Shown: positions 8,082 through 16,488 of the stretch, in pieces
How the letters are laid out: each line of letters begins with the position of its first letter
Numbering within the stretch: the stretch's first letter is position 1
NCBI RefSeq assembly: GCF_009765865.1
Contig: NZ_LMUQ01000061.1
Coordinates: forward strand, 50,159 to 114,158
Reading direction: 5' to 3'
Length of the DNA stretch: 64,000 nt
DNA from: Acidisoma sp. L85
GTDB lineage: Bacteria; Pseudomonadota; Alphaproteobacteria; Acetobacterales; Acetobacteraceae
The notes under the pieces: generated by a model
Database searches by the model: none
What the model was told of the DNA's origin: nothing
The model's input: only the letters and a program-made list of their open reading frames with translations
Made by a program: the position numbers and the translations under genes

Positions 8082-9590
8082 ATGACGGCGAACCGGCGCT
8101 TCCTGTCCATACTCACGCTTGGGGCGGTAGTGCTGTCGCTCGCGGCGGTTTGCCGCGGACCGGAATATGACGAGGGCTACACGGCATTCGTGACGGGACG
8201 CGAGGCCCGGCCTGATTGGCCGCGGACGCCGTTCCGCGTGGCCGAGATGCGCGCCGCATTCCTCCCCGCACCCACACCGGCGGCAATCCTCGAAATGCTG
8301 CGGCAGACCGATGTGCATCCGCCGCTTTATTTCTGGCTTGCCTGGGGATGGCGTCGCTGCTTTGGCCCCGATTTGCGCGTCACGCGAATGCTCTCGGTGC
8401 TGCTCAGCCTCGGCGCGCTGGCGCTGGTGGGTGCGACCGCCCGGGTCACAGGATTGCCGCCGGGGTTGCCCATGCTGCTCACACTGGGGTGCTACGGCTT
8501 CGTGGGGAGTGGTGTCGTTGCGCGGGGCTTTGCCCTTGCGCAGTGCCTGTCGGTGGCGGGGCTGCTGCTGGCTTTGCTGGCGCGGCGGAAGGACCGTCCG
8601 GCGCTGGCCCTTGCGAGTGGCGCATCGCTGGGGGCGGCCTCATTCACCAACTATCTCGCGGGTTTTCCGGCTGCCGCCGCCTTGCTTTGGAGTCTTTCCC
8701 GCCGTCCGCGTGGCTTGCTGCAAAGCGCGGCGATGTTTGGCGGATTGGCGCCCTTCCTCGCGTCCGATTTTTATGTCTTCGTCGCTCAGCGCGGCAGCCG
8801 CATCGGCCAATTCGAGCCTTTTGCCTGGGCTCGGCTGCCGGCTGCCTTCGGCCGCGCCATCGGTGGGGCTCTGCTCGGCGGGCTGCCGCTTTATATCGGC
8901 GGCGTGTATCGGGTTACGGCCACCGGGTTGCTGGCGTTGCTTTTGGGCACGATGCTTGCCATGCCGGTGCTGCGGTGGCGCCGTGTCGAACCGCACGACG
9001 CGCGCGACCTTTGGGGGATGGCCGCGCTTGCCGCGCCTTTGGGCCTTGTCGCGATGGGCTGGGCGGCCGGATCCATGCCGGTCGAGATCCGTTATCTCAC
9101 CTTCGCGCTGCCGCCTTTCGCGCTCATGCTGGCGGCCGCGCTGCGCGAAGTGGCCGTCGCTCGGGTGTTGTGCCGCGCGGTTCTGGCGGCGCAGGCGCTC
9201 AGCGTCGCTGGTTTGATCGTGCGGCCCGAAACGATGCAGCCAGAGGGGACTGCGGCGCTTGCCGCCGTGCGTGCCGCCGGACCGAATGGCCTGGTTCTCC
9301 TCCCGCGGGGCAATGATGGCGTCGGTCTTGTCGCGGCCTTCGCCACCGCCGCACCCAACGGGCTTCGCATCGCGCTGCTCGAACCGGGCACGGCAATAGC
9401 CGTGTTGCGTCGCGCAGCGCTATCGGGAGGACGTGTCGTCGTCGTGCTTCTCGCGGTCGATCGAGACAGCCGGTCCGTGAGCGGCGCAATCAGAGCGGCG
9501 ACGGCCGCCGAGTGCAGGCATCCGGCGGGACCGTCGGGCGCCGAGTTGCTGATAGTCTCCCCTGGACTGACCTGCTTTTCGCACCTCTAA
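8082..9590 (+). CDS. GT-C-type membrane glycosyltransferase
   Basis: 502 residues with about ten or more hydrophobic helices. After the first helix comes an acidic loop motif (CRGPEYDEGYTAF), then TDVHPPLYFWLAWGWRR near residue 72, an arrangement typical of GT-C enzymes of the ArnT/PMT/GT39 type, which use polyprenyl-phosphate sugars in the periplasm. Acceptor and donor are unknown. The C-terminal segment VLLPRGNDGVGLVAAFATAAP is echoed by a decayed copy downstream at about 9946-10168. It is divergent from the DUF374-waaA-lpxK run, whose products build the lipopolysaccharide core, so sugar decoration of the envelope is plausible. Confidence 0.75.
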   Translation: MTANRRFLSILTLGAVVLSLAAVCRGPEYDEGYTAFVTGREARPDWPRTPFRVAEMRAAFLPAPTPAAILEMLRQTDVHPPLYFWLAWGWRRCFGPDLRVTRMLSVLLSLGALALVGATARVTGLPPGLPMLLTLGCYGFVGSGVVARGFALAQCLSVAGLLLALLARRKDRPALALASGASLGAASFTNYLAGFPAAAALLWSLSRRPRGLLQSAAMFGGLAPFLASDFYVFVAQRGSRIGQFEPFAWARLPAAFGRAIGGALLGGLPLYIGGVYRVTATGLLALLLGTMLAMPVLRWRRVEPHDARDLWGMAALAAPLGLVAMGWAAGSMPVEIRYLTFALPPFALMLAAALREVAVARVLCRAVLAAQALSVAGLIVRPETMQPEGTAALAAVRAAGPNGLVLLPRGNDGVGLVAAFATAAPNGLRIALLEPGTAIAVLRRAALSGGRVVVVLLAVDRDSRSVSGAIRAATAAECRHPAGPSGAELLIVSPGLTCFSHL

Positions 9591-9945
9591 ATCAAGGCAT
9601 GGTCGACGCGCGCCGATATAAAGCTTCGTTTATGTCTACAGGCAGGGCACGGTAACGGCGGAAACAGCCCCTTGCCTGTGTAAGTTTACCTCTGGCCAGC
9701 TATCAACGCCTCCGCCGGCCGCACCACCTACATTCCTTGCAACCAGCGATAGGTTATCCACGCTGGGAGCCAGAACGGAGCGGTCAAGAGCGCGACCACT
9801 GTGAGTATAACCCGATAAGCGTCGCACCCCTGGTCGTCCGTTAGAGCTGGCTTGGGCGCCCCCAGCGCGGCTGCAGACGATGAGCGACGGTCGATTTTCG
9901 TGTCCACACGTATGGTCCCGTAACGAGCCAGTAAGTCGGTCGCTG

Positions 9946-10168
9946 CTGAGGCTGTGCCGCGCTCTCGCCACGGTGCGCGCAGTCTGGGGCAACCGCATTA
10001 ATGTGGCGTTACCGGTGAACGCGCAGCAGTAACCGCGTCAGCCTCGTGGCCGCCTTCGCCACAGCAGCGCCGCACGGGCGGCGAGTGGCGCTGATGGATC
10101 CGAAGACTGGGGCCAGGGGGCCGAGTGGTCACTCGAGGACAAGCGACAAGCCCGTCATCCCAGGCTAG
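9946..10168 (+). pseudogene. Decayed fragment of a second GT-C C-terminus
   Basis: Reading from 10040, the translation SLVAAFATAAPHGRRVALMDP matches GLVAAFATAAPNGLRIALLEP of the intact neighbour at about 9325-9390. Upstream in another frame (9961-10029) ALATVRAVWGNRINVALPV resembles the preceding ALAAVRAAGPNGLVLLPR of the same protein, so a frame change lies between about 10019 and 10030. The frame ends at TAG 10166-10168, before the part matching the last 60 residues of the intact protein. The remaining 9591-9945 stretch shows no convincing coding signal. I read it as a duplicated, truncated and frameshifted copy. Confidence 0.6.
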
Positions 10169-11217
10169 GAAGCTTGCCGCTCCAGGCTGTCATAGCCCTT
10201 GATGCGGTAGATCAGCATTGAGACAATCCAACCGGCGAAGAAAACGCCGATGATGGCGAAACCCAGATTGCTGAAGTTGCCGTTGAGCCTTTCGACGGCC
10301 CGCCAGATCGGGCCCCTCAGCTCGAATTGGCCGGCTAGCAGTCCGAGCACCTCGATGCCGCCGATCAGTACCGCCACCGCGATCGAAACCAGCGTGATGG
10401 TGAGGTTGTAGTAGAGTTTCCGGATCGGCTTGACGAAGGCCCATTCATAAGCACCCAGCATCAGCACCCCGTCCGTGCTGTCGACAAGGCACATCCCCGC
10501 GGCGAACAGCGCGGGGAAGACCAGGACAGACCATAAGGAGAGGCCTTTCGCCACCTCATGGGCGGAGATACCGAGGAGGCTCACCTCTGTCGCGGTGTCG
10601 AAGCCGAGGCCGAAGAGGAGGCCGATGGGCAGCATGTGCCAGCTTGACGTCACCAAGCTGAAAGCCGGGCGGAACAGGCGGGCAAGCAGCCCGCGTTTGT
10701 TAAGCAGGAGGTCGAAATCCTCGTCCACGTAGCGCCCGCCATGGCGGACGTGCCGGAAGGTTCGCCAGACGCCTTGCAGAATCACGATATTCATCGCCGC
10801 GATCAGGAACAGGAATAGCGCGGAGACGCCGGTCGAGAGAAAGCCGCCGACACTCTTCCAAGCTGCGAACCTTCCCTCGAGTGCTGCCGCCGTGGCGGCG
10901 ACCGCCGCGGCCACCACCACCACGACCGTCGAATGGCCGAGTGCGAAGAACAGCCCGACCGAGACCGGACGTTTCCCCTCCTGCATGAGCTTGCGAGTCA
11001 CATTGTCGATCGCGGCGATGTGGTCGGCATCGACCGCATGGCGGAGTCCGAAGCCATAGGCCAGCAGGCCGGTCGTCAGCAGAAAGGGCTGGCCGTGGAA
11101 GGCGGCGAAAGCCCAGATCCAGGCGCCAATGTTGACGACGCCAAGCAAGCCGAAGAGGCCCGCGACGCGTCGGCGGAGATTCCCGGTGGCGGGACGATAG
11201 GCAATGAAGGCAGACAC
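10165..11217 (-). CDS. NiCoT-family nickel/cobalt permease
   Basis: 350 residues with about eight membrane helices. The signature of the HoxN/HupN/NixA family is intact: GLRHAVDADHIAAIDNVTRKLMQ near residue 57 (the HX4DH metal motif), GLFFALGHSTVVVV near 88, LFGLGFDTATEVSLL near 200 and AGMCLVDSTDGVLMLGAYEWAF near 240. It imports Ni2+ or Co2+ across the inner membrane. The start is a GTG with GAGAGGA just upstream. Because the window holds cobD and a B12-dependent ribonucleotide reductase but no nickel enzyme, cobalt is an attractive substrate, though sequence alone does not settle this. No cobalamin riboswitch was seen upstream. Confidence 0.93.
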   Translation of the reverse strand: MSAFIAYRPATGNLRRRVAGLFGLLGVVNIGAWIWAFAAFHGQPFLLTTGLLAYGFGLRHAVDADHIAAIDNVTRKLMQEGKRPVSVGLFFALGHSTVVVVVAAAVAATAAALEGRFAAWKSVGGFLSTGVSALFLFLIAAMNIVILQGVWRTFRHVRHGGRYVDEDFDLLLNKRGLLARLFRPAFSLVTSSWHMLPIGLLFGLGFDTATEVSLLGISAHEVAKGLSLWSVLVFPALFAAGMCLVDSTDGVLMLGAYEWAFVKPIRKLYYNLTITLVSIAVAVLIGGIEVLGLLAGQFELRGPIWRAVERLNGNFSNLGFAIIGVFFAGWIVSMLIYRIKGYDSLERQAS

Positions 11218-11398
11218 CGAGATCCTCTCGACACATCAACCGTCCGCGCGGTCAGGCCTGACCACCGGGCCACCTTATGCCGAGGACCAGGGCCGTCTCA
11301 TTCAGGCGCCCGCGGGAACCATATCGGCCAGCCTAGGGGGGAGTTCACGCGTCACGCAAGGCTCGACCGCCGGGAGGCGGCCCCATGCTGTGCCCCAC

Positions 11399-11422
11399 GC
11401 ATAGTGCGATGAGGAAATATGC
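11399..11422. promoter_or_regulatory. Possible operator upstream of NiCoT gene
   Basis: GCATA and TATGC form a 5-base inverted repeat separated by 14 bases, about 180 bases before the permease start. The spacing resembles metal-regulator (NikR-like) half-site layouts, but the arms are short and the match to any known consensus is weak. A separate perfect 12-base palindrome GTCAGGCCTGAC lies closer, at 11251-11262, and could equally be the functional site. Confidence 0.2.
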
Positions 11423-12359
11423 AAGCATGACCCACCGCGCTAACCCCGCGGTAACGCACACATCCTATAAGAGCGGGACTGCCCAAGACGGCCGATATGA
11501 GAAGGCCGAGCGGGCTAAAATCCGGCGGTTGAAGGATGACGTTACTACAACCTAACGATTTGCGTGGCGCTCCTTTGGAGAAGGACCAGATCGCTCGCGA
11601 CGACTGCAGTTATATCCTACCCCGAAACGATGACCATCCTTTAGCCTATGTTGGAATGCAGCGATTGTTCAGAGCTACCCCTTTCTCTCGTGTGCGGGTC
11701 GACGAATTCGTTAACGATACATGGCGATTACATTGACACGCCGTAACCATTAGTGGCTCGCGTCAATTTCGTAATGATTATTCGCGCGAAAGTTTATGTT
11801 TTGGGCAACCGAGAATGAATCTCGCTCTCTCTTAGGGAGATGGCCAAGCGAGTCGAGATTACGTCTTCACCCTTTCCTCACCGAACGGTCAGGGCGCTGA
11901 TATCTTTTGAGCTCCTTCAACGCCCCGGACTACGCCGTCGCTGCACTTGATAAGTAACTGGAGACGTGGACTTACTACCGTCACTGCTCAGCAGCTTAGT
12001 CGAATAATGACTATTTGCGTTCAGACTTACGATTCCCACTCTCCATGACCGAATCGCCTCCCCTCTTTGGGAGCAACACCGCCAGGTACGATACCCGAGC
12101 CTATGTTTTCCTCCCCAAACGACTAAGACCTTCATGACTATACAATGCCTTCCAAACTCAGCACTACTCCGTTGCGTCAATGACGAGTGAATAACCTTGT
12201 TGCTCACAGAGAGTAATGTCAATTAACTCCCGGTAATAATCACTAAACGGACTTACTTAAGTAATGATTATGCGCAGCTCGCTTCTAGAGTTGCCGCAAG
12301 CGTTTATCTACGCCGGGAAGCATTTCGCTTATCCCACTTATGTGTGGCGGTCATATACT
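11423..12359. other. AT-richer intergenic region, no gene recognised
   Basis: About 940 bases with visibly lower GC than the neighbours. Two short open frames exist (11536-11736 on + and 11917-12222 on -) but their translations have no recognisable motif, unusual composition and no ribosome binding site that convinces me. A short sequence, GTAATGATTAT followed by a GCG-rich tail, occurs twice (about 11771 and 12262). The right end should hold the promoter of the matrixin-like gene. The base composition suggests acquired or decaying DNA. Confidence 0.5.
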
Positions 12360-13517
12360 ATGGCTCAATTCAGTACTATTGGTGCCAAATGGGCAGCGGG
12401 AGAAACCGTTACCTGGAGCTTCGCCGATCAGGCCGAAGATGGGATCAACTTTTCTTCAAACATAACCGACGGCGCCCAGCAGGCGGCGATTGAAGCCGCT
12501 TTTAACGAATGGTCGAGCGTCACTGGTATTAAGTTTCAGGAGGAAGCACCAGGCCAAACCTCCGATATCTACTTGGGCTATGCCGACAACAACAGCGCGA
12601 GTGGCCTGCTGGGGATCACTAGCCTGGCATGGGACGCGAACGGCATCATCAACGACGGCTCGGTCGTCATCCGCCTCGAAGACCCGAACGAGATGCCGCT
12701 CGCCAGCGTGAACGGCGCGCTGCTTTACGAGCGTCCCAGCGGAAACAGTGACACGGACACAACGCTCAACCAACTTGCTCTTCATGAGATCGGCCATGCG
12801 CTCGGCTTTGGCGTTTCGAGCGACCCCAACTCTATCGAGAACGTTTTCCTGACCTCGGCCAATCGTGGTTTGAACCAGACCGACATCGATGGCGCGCGAT
12901 TTCTCTACCCTGCAACCGCCACCGCAGCCAACGCTGTGGCGGCGGCTGCTTCGTCGACTCCGGCCAAGGTCGTCCCGCAGCTGACAAGCTTCACGGTTTC
13001 CAACCAAAGCGGGACCTCTATCGTCGCCGGGGACACCCCGACCGTCGGGCTGAGCTATGTGAAGTCGCAGTTCATCGACGGTGGCGCTCTGACGGGCGAG
13101 GCCGTGACGGCGAATGGCAATAACGTCTATATTCAGACAGGCGCTGGATCGGACGCCATCAAGGTTCAGGGCGGCCAGAACTTTATCGATGCGGGCGCCG
13201 GCTCGAACTTGGTCGATGCGGGGACCGGCGTTTCGCAAATCTCCATGAACACAGGCGGCGTCAATGTATGGGACGCGATCCAGAACCTCGGCGTCGGTGA
13301 TCTCGTGGCTCTGTTCATGCCGAACACGCTCAGCGCGACGCCGAGTTGGGGTGGCGTGATGGGCATGGGTGGTTTGGCCGGAGAGACCCTCGCGATCAAA
13401 ACGGATACCGGCATCAGCGCCATCACCTTCAGCGGCGCCCCATCCTCTGCCGGCTACCAGGTCGGTGTCGTCAATCTCGGAGGCGAGCCCGTGGTGCTGG
13501 TCGATCGTGTCGCTTAG
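12360..13517 (+). CDS. Matrixin-like secreted protein with altered zinc site
   Basis: 385 residues from MAQFSTIGAKWAAGE. Residues about 10-185 are a metzincin (matrixin/serralysin-type) fold: VTWSFA start, a helix AAIEAAFNEWSSVTGIKF, LAWDANGIINDGSVVIRL, and the zinc helix HEIGHALGFG at 142-151. The usual third ligand His at 152 is Val, and the Met-turn expected as SIMYP reads SIENV (158-162), so two hallmark residues are lost; Asp155 might substitute as ligand. Residues about 270-385 carry Gly/Asp-rich RTX-like repeats (TGAGSDAIKV, DAGAGSNLVDAG), suggesting type I secretion without a signal peptide. A longer start at 12264 lacks a Shine-Dalgarno. No secretion genes adjoin. It may be a pseudoprotease. 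Confidence 0.72.
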   Translation: MAQFSTIGAKWAAGETVTWSFADQAEDGINFSSNITDGAQQAAIEAAFNEWSSVTGIKFQEEAPGQTSDIYLGYADNNSASGLLGITSLAWDANGIINDGSVVIRLEDPNEMPLASVNGALLYERPSGNSDTDTTLNQLALHEIGHALGFGVSSDPNSIENVFLTSANRGLNQTDIDGARFLYPATATAANAVAAAASSTPAKVVPQLTSFTVSNQSGTSIVAGDTPTVGLSYVKSQFIDGGALTGEAVTANGNNVYIQTGAGSDAIKVQGGQNFIDAGAGSNLVDAGTGVSQISMNTGGVNVWDAIQNLGVGDLVALFMPNTLSATPSWGGVMGMGGLAGETLAIKTDTGISAITFSGAPSSAGYQVGVVNLGGEPVVLVDRVA

Positions 13518-13573
13518 GGCAACCCACCATCAATGAGGTGATCGCCGCGACGGTGCGGCGTTCGTCTCGCGGA

Positions 13574-14500
13574 TTACTTCGTCCAGCGCAGAACCAGCGG
13601 GTCCAGACGCCGCGCGGTATCCAGAAGCCCGGCCCTCGTCTCGGGGCTCATTGACGGGATTGGATGGCGCGGCGCGTCGCAGGCGATCACGCCGCCCTCT
13701 TTCATCAGCGCCTTGCAGGCCAGCAAGCCGCATTGGCGGTTCTCGTAATTGATCAGCGGCAGCCACCGGCCGTAGCGCTCCACCGCCGCTTCCCGGTTGC
13801 CGGCCAGATAATCATGAACGATGGGCTTCAGCCCGTCCGGATAGGCGCCCGCCGTCATGGCGCCGGTCGCCCCCGCATCGAGGTCGGCCAGCAGGGTGAT
13901 GGCTTCCTCGCCGTCCCAGGGTCCCTCGATCGCGTCGCCGCCCAGCCTGATGATCTCCCGCAGCTTCTGCGCGGCATTCGCCACCTCGATCTTGAAGTAG
14001 GAGACCTGCGCGATCTCCTTCGCCATGCGCGCAAGGAAAGGCGCGGAAAGCGGCGTTCCGGCGGCGGGCGCATCCTGGATCATGATCGGAATGGTGATCG
14101 CGTCCGAGACCTTCTGGAAAAAGGCGAAGATCCCAGCCTCCGGCACGCGGAAGGTCGCGCCGTGGTAAGGCGGCATGATCATCACCATCACCGCACCCTG
14201 ATCCTGCGCGCGCCGGCTACGCTCGGCGCAGATGCGGGAGCTGTAATGCGTCGTGGTGACGATCACCGGCACCCGCCCGCCAACATGCTTGAGAATGCGG
14301 CTGGTGAGCAGTTCGCGCTCTTCATCGGACAACACGAATTGCTCGGAGAAATTCGCGAGGATGCAAAGCCCGTCCGACCCGGCGTCGATCATGAAATCGA
14401 TGCAGCGCATCTGGCTCGCCAGGTCGAGCGCCCCTTGCTCGTCGAAAGTCGTTGGGACAACGGGAAAGATGCCGGTGTAGCGGCGCTTCAACTCAGCCAT
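13574..14500 (-). CDS. L-2-keto-3-deoxyarabonate dehydratase-like DapA-family enzyme
   Basis: 308 residues forming a DapA/N-acetylneuraminate lyase TIM barrel. Features: YTGIFPVVPTTFDEQG at the N-terminus, LCILANFSEQFVLSDEER near 45, MVMIMPPYHGATFR near 105, the Schiff-base Lys in VSYFKIEVAN near 165, and INYENRQCGLLACKALM near 255. The N-terminal and ENRQCG segments closely resemble L-2-keto-3-deoxyarabonate dehydratase from the Azospirillum non-phosphorylated arabinose pathway, as I remember that sequence; it converts the substrate to alpha-ketoglutarate semialdehyde. No other pathway gene adjoins, so a different 2-keto-3-deoxy acid is possible. Confidence 0.75.
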   Translation of the reverse strand: MAELKRRYTGIFPVVPTTFDEQGALDLASQMRCIDFMIDAGSDGLCILANFSEQFVLSDEERELLTSRILKHVGGRVPVIVTTTHYSSRICAERSRRAQDQGAVMVMIMPPYHGATFRVPEAGIFAFFQKVSDAITIPIMIQDAPAAGTPLSAPFLARMAKEIAQVSYFKIEVANAAQKLREIIRLGGDAIEGPWDGEEAITLLADLDAGATGAMTAGAYPDGLKPIVHDYLAGNREAAVERYGRWLPLINYENRQCGLLACKALMKEGGVIACDAPRHPIPSMSPETRAGLLDTARRLDPLVLRWTK

Positions 14501-14782
14501 GGATCTCGCTCCTCGGACGGGCCGCTACATTGGCACGACCGACCGCCAGCCCGCGAGGGCAAGACAGGCGACCGAGACAGGGCGGCTCTTTTACAGCGGG
14601 TGCATGCTGCACGGCGGCCGCCCGCAAGGCAACCGCGGCTATGGCGCTGAACGCTAGCGAATGGCCGGCAATGAAGCGCGAGGCCAATCCCGCCGAGGAA
14701 GTCTTTGCATCGCGGCCGTTGACCTTACCTGGCATCCGGGCGACCAATCATCCGCTTAGTCCAGTTTCCGGAGTCCCTCATC

Positions 14783-15130
14783 ATGCGTCAGTCTTCTTTG
14801 ACAGCCGCCGGCATGCTTGGTTTCCTCGCGCTCGCCGCACCGGCGATGGCGCAGGAATCCTACCTCCCCAAGGGTCTCAGCCGAGTCGATCTGAAAATGG
14901 TGCAGGAGGCGGCGGGAAATCTGGCGCCCGAGGGGCCCCGCGAGGGCAGTTGGTCAAACCCCAAGAACGGCCATAGCGGAACGGTGACGTATGTGAAGTC
15001 GACGAAGGAGAAGGGCATGAACTGCCGGCTCTTCCGCTACACTTTCGTCACCGGACACACCACCGACCGCACGCCGTATCACCTCAACTGGTGCCGGACG
15101 ACCCAGGGCAACTGGGCCATCGTGAACTAA
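14783..15130 (+). CDS. Small periplasmic 17-kDa surface-antigen-like protein
   Basis: 115 residues. A signal peptide (MRQSSLTAAGMLGFLALAAPAMA, cut after AMA-Q) leads into a compact domain with EGSWSNPKNGHSGTVTYVKS, MNCRLFRYTF, YHLNWCRTTQGNWAIV. The W-N-x-GxSG, CR and C-terminal CR..G.W pattern resembles the C-terminal domain of Rickettsia 17-kDa antigen relatives without their glycine-zipper half. Two cysteines could form a disulfide. Function unknown; envelope location is inferred. It stands alone, convergent with ygfZ, and separated from the dehydratase gene by a 280-base gap without further genes. Confidence 0.7.
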   Translation: MRQSSLTAAGMLGFLALAAPAMAQESYLPKGLSRVDLKMVQEAAGNLAPEGPREGSWSNPKNGHSGTVTYVKSTKEKGMNCRLFRYTFVTGHTTDRTPYHLNWCRTTQGNWAIVN

Positions 15131-15149
15131 CGGATACTGCGGTTTCGCC

Positions 15150-15971
15150 TCACGCTTCGGGCAGGCGCATCCATCCGGGAATCTCGGCCTCCAGCCGCGC
15201 CTCGCCAACGCCGAGCATCCCGCCGGTCCGCAACGCTTCGAGCCGCAGCACGGCCATGCCGCGATCGCCCTGACCCGAGCGCAAAGTTCCGACCTCCAAC
15301 CCGTCCCGCATCACGGGCGTTCCGCGTGGCGGAAGCGTGCCTTCGATGCGAACCGGCACGAGGCGGCGCTTGAGCAAGCCGCGATAGCGGGTGCGAGCCG
15401 TCAGCTCCTGGCCCATGTAGCAGCCTTTGGTCCAGGATATGCCATTCAACTCGTCGAAGCCGGCCTCCAGCAATACAGTCTTCTCGCTCTCTAGGTCGCG
15501 GGAACCGTCCGGAAGGCCGAGCGTGAGGCGGTAATGGTCCCATTCCTCCGCATCGGCATTGGTCGGCAGCGGCGTCTCGGCGAGGATGCGCCAGCCGGCC
15601 TCGGGCAGGCGCGGATCGGGGGCGAGGGCACGAATGTTTGGCGACGCATCAGGCGCGGCACCCCAAGCGACCTGAACCGCGAGCGGCAGGGCAGTCACGG
15701 AGACCTTGGCGCGGAGGCGGTAACGCAGCAGGCGAGCGGCGATCATGTCGCGCTGGGCTGATTCCACATCAAGCAACAGGCGATCGCCCGCCGCCAGGAC
15801 AAAGAAATCGGCAAGCCATTTGCCTTGAGGTGTGAGCAGCGCCGACCACAATGCCCGCCCCGGCGCCGCCAGCGCGATATCCTGCGAGACAAGCCCCTGA
15901 AGGAAGGCGACGCGATCCTCCCCGGTTACTTCGAGAACCGCGCGATCGCTCAAGGTCGCGAGCTTCATCAT
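15150..15971 (-). CDS. ygfZ: CAF17/YgfZ-family folate-binding Fe-S maturation protein
   Basis: 273 residues, related to the glycine-cleavage T protein. The family signature WTKGCYMGQELTARTRYRG (K-G-C-Y-x-G-Q-E) appears near residue 185, after VLEVTGEDRVAFLQGLVSQDI and SALLTPQGKWLADFFV near the N-terminus. YgfZ/IBA57 proteins use tetrahydrofolate to support assembly or repair of some Fe-S clusters, for example in MiaB. The chosen ATG at 15971 overlaps the holC TGA as ATGATGA, giving translational coupling; a longer in-frame start at 16046 would lie inside holC. Confidence 0.9.
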   Translation of the reverse strand: MMKLATLSDRAVLEVTGEDRVAFLQGLVSQDIALAAPGRALWSALLTPQGKWLADFFVLAAGDRLLLDVESAQRDMIAARLLRYRLRAKVSVTALPLAVQVAWGAAPDASPNIRALAPDPRLPEAGWRILAETPLPTNADAEEWDHYRLTLGLPDGSRDLESEKTVLLEAGFDELNGISWTKGCYMGQELTARTRYRGLLKRRLVPVRIEGTLPPRGTPVMRDGLEVGTLRSGQGDRGMAVLRLEALRTGGMLGVGEARLEAEIPGWMRLPEA

Positions 15972-16414
15972 AGCTTCTTTTCCCATCCGCGCGCCGCCTG
16001 CTGCCAATAGCTTAGCGTGTGGCCAGCGGCCTTGGCTGCCGCCCAACGCTGGCGGGCCGCGGCGACCGCGGTCTCGTCATTGCCGTCGAAGAGATCGAAG
16101 ACTCGGTCGTATTCCGCAAGCCGGTCGCTCGACATGCCATCGATGAGGAAAAGGAAGCGCGCCTCATTCGGCGCCTCATCCGCCTCGGTCAGCCAGATCG
16201 GCTGGCGCGTCGGCTTACCGGTCGCGGCGCTGCCATGCGGCAGCCAATCCGGATCCGGACAGAGCCAGAGCGCGGAGTCGAGCGCCGCCAGCCGCTCCGC
16301 GCTGCCGCAACGGATGACGGCGCGCTGCTTCGCGGCAAGGGTGCGGCCGAGCAACGGCGGCAACGCCTGGTCGGTAGTGGTACGCGTGAGGTGGTAGAAG
16401 CCGATCTCCGCCAT
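15968..16414 (-). CDS. holC: DNA polymerase III subunit chi
   Basis: 148 residues. Chi links the clamp loader to single-strand binding protein. MAEIGFYHLTRTTTDQALPPLLGRTLAAKQRAVIRC is the typical N-terminus; LDSALWLCPDPDWLPHG and QPIWLTEADEAPNEARFLFLIDG in the middle and VFDLFDGNDETAVAAARQRWAAAKAAGHTLSYWQQ at the end match HolC throughout. Adjacency to M17 aminopeptidase genes is the common pepA-holC order. Its stop overlaps the ygfZ start. Confidence 0.93.
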   Translation of the reverse strand: MAEIGFYHLTRTTTDQALPPLLGRTLAAKQRAVIRCGSAERLAALDSALWLCPDPDWLPHGSAATGKPTRQPIWLTEADEAPNEARFLFLIDGMSSDRLAEYDRVFDLFDGNDETAVAAARQRWAAAKAAGHTLSYWQQAARGWEKKL

Positions 16415-16488
16415 AAGCGTTGTTTAGCTGCGATCGGGGTTTGTCTGAAGCGTCACGGCAAACCGCATCATCCGAGTCGCAACATCCC

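Noticed and set aside
9636-9998. 120-codon minus-strand frame
   Set aside because: No motif, and it overlaps the recognisable plus-strand glycosyltransferase remnant.
11218-11422. Cobalamin riboswitch before the NiCoT gene
   Set aside because: No B12-box or the conserved GCCACUG-type core was found on the minus strand.
11917-12222. 101-codon minus-strand frame in the AT-rich gap
   Set aside because: Composition looks random (many Ser, Arg, Cys), with no motif and no neighbouring support.
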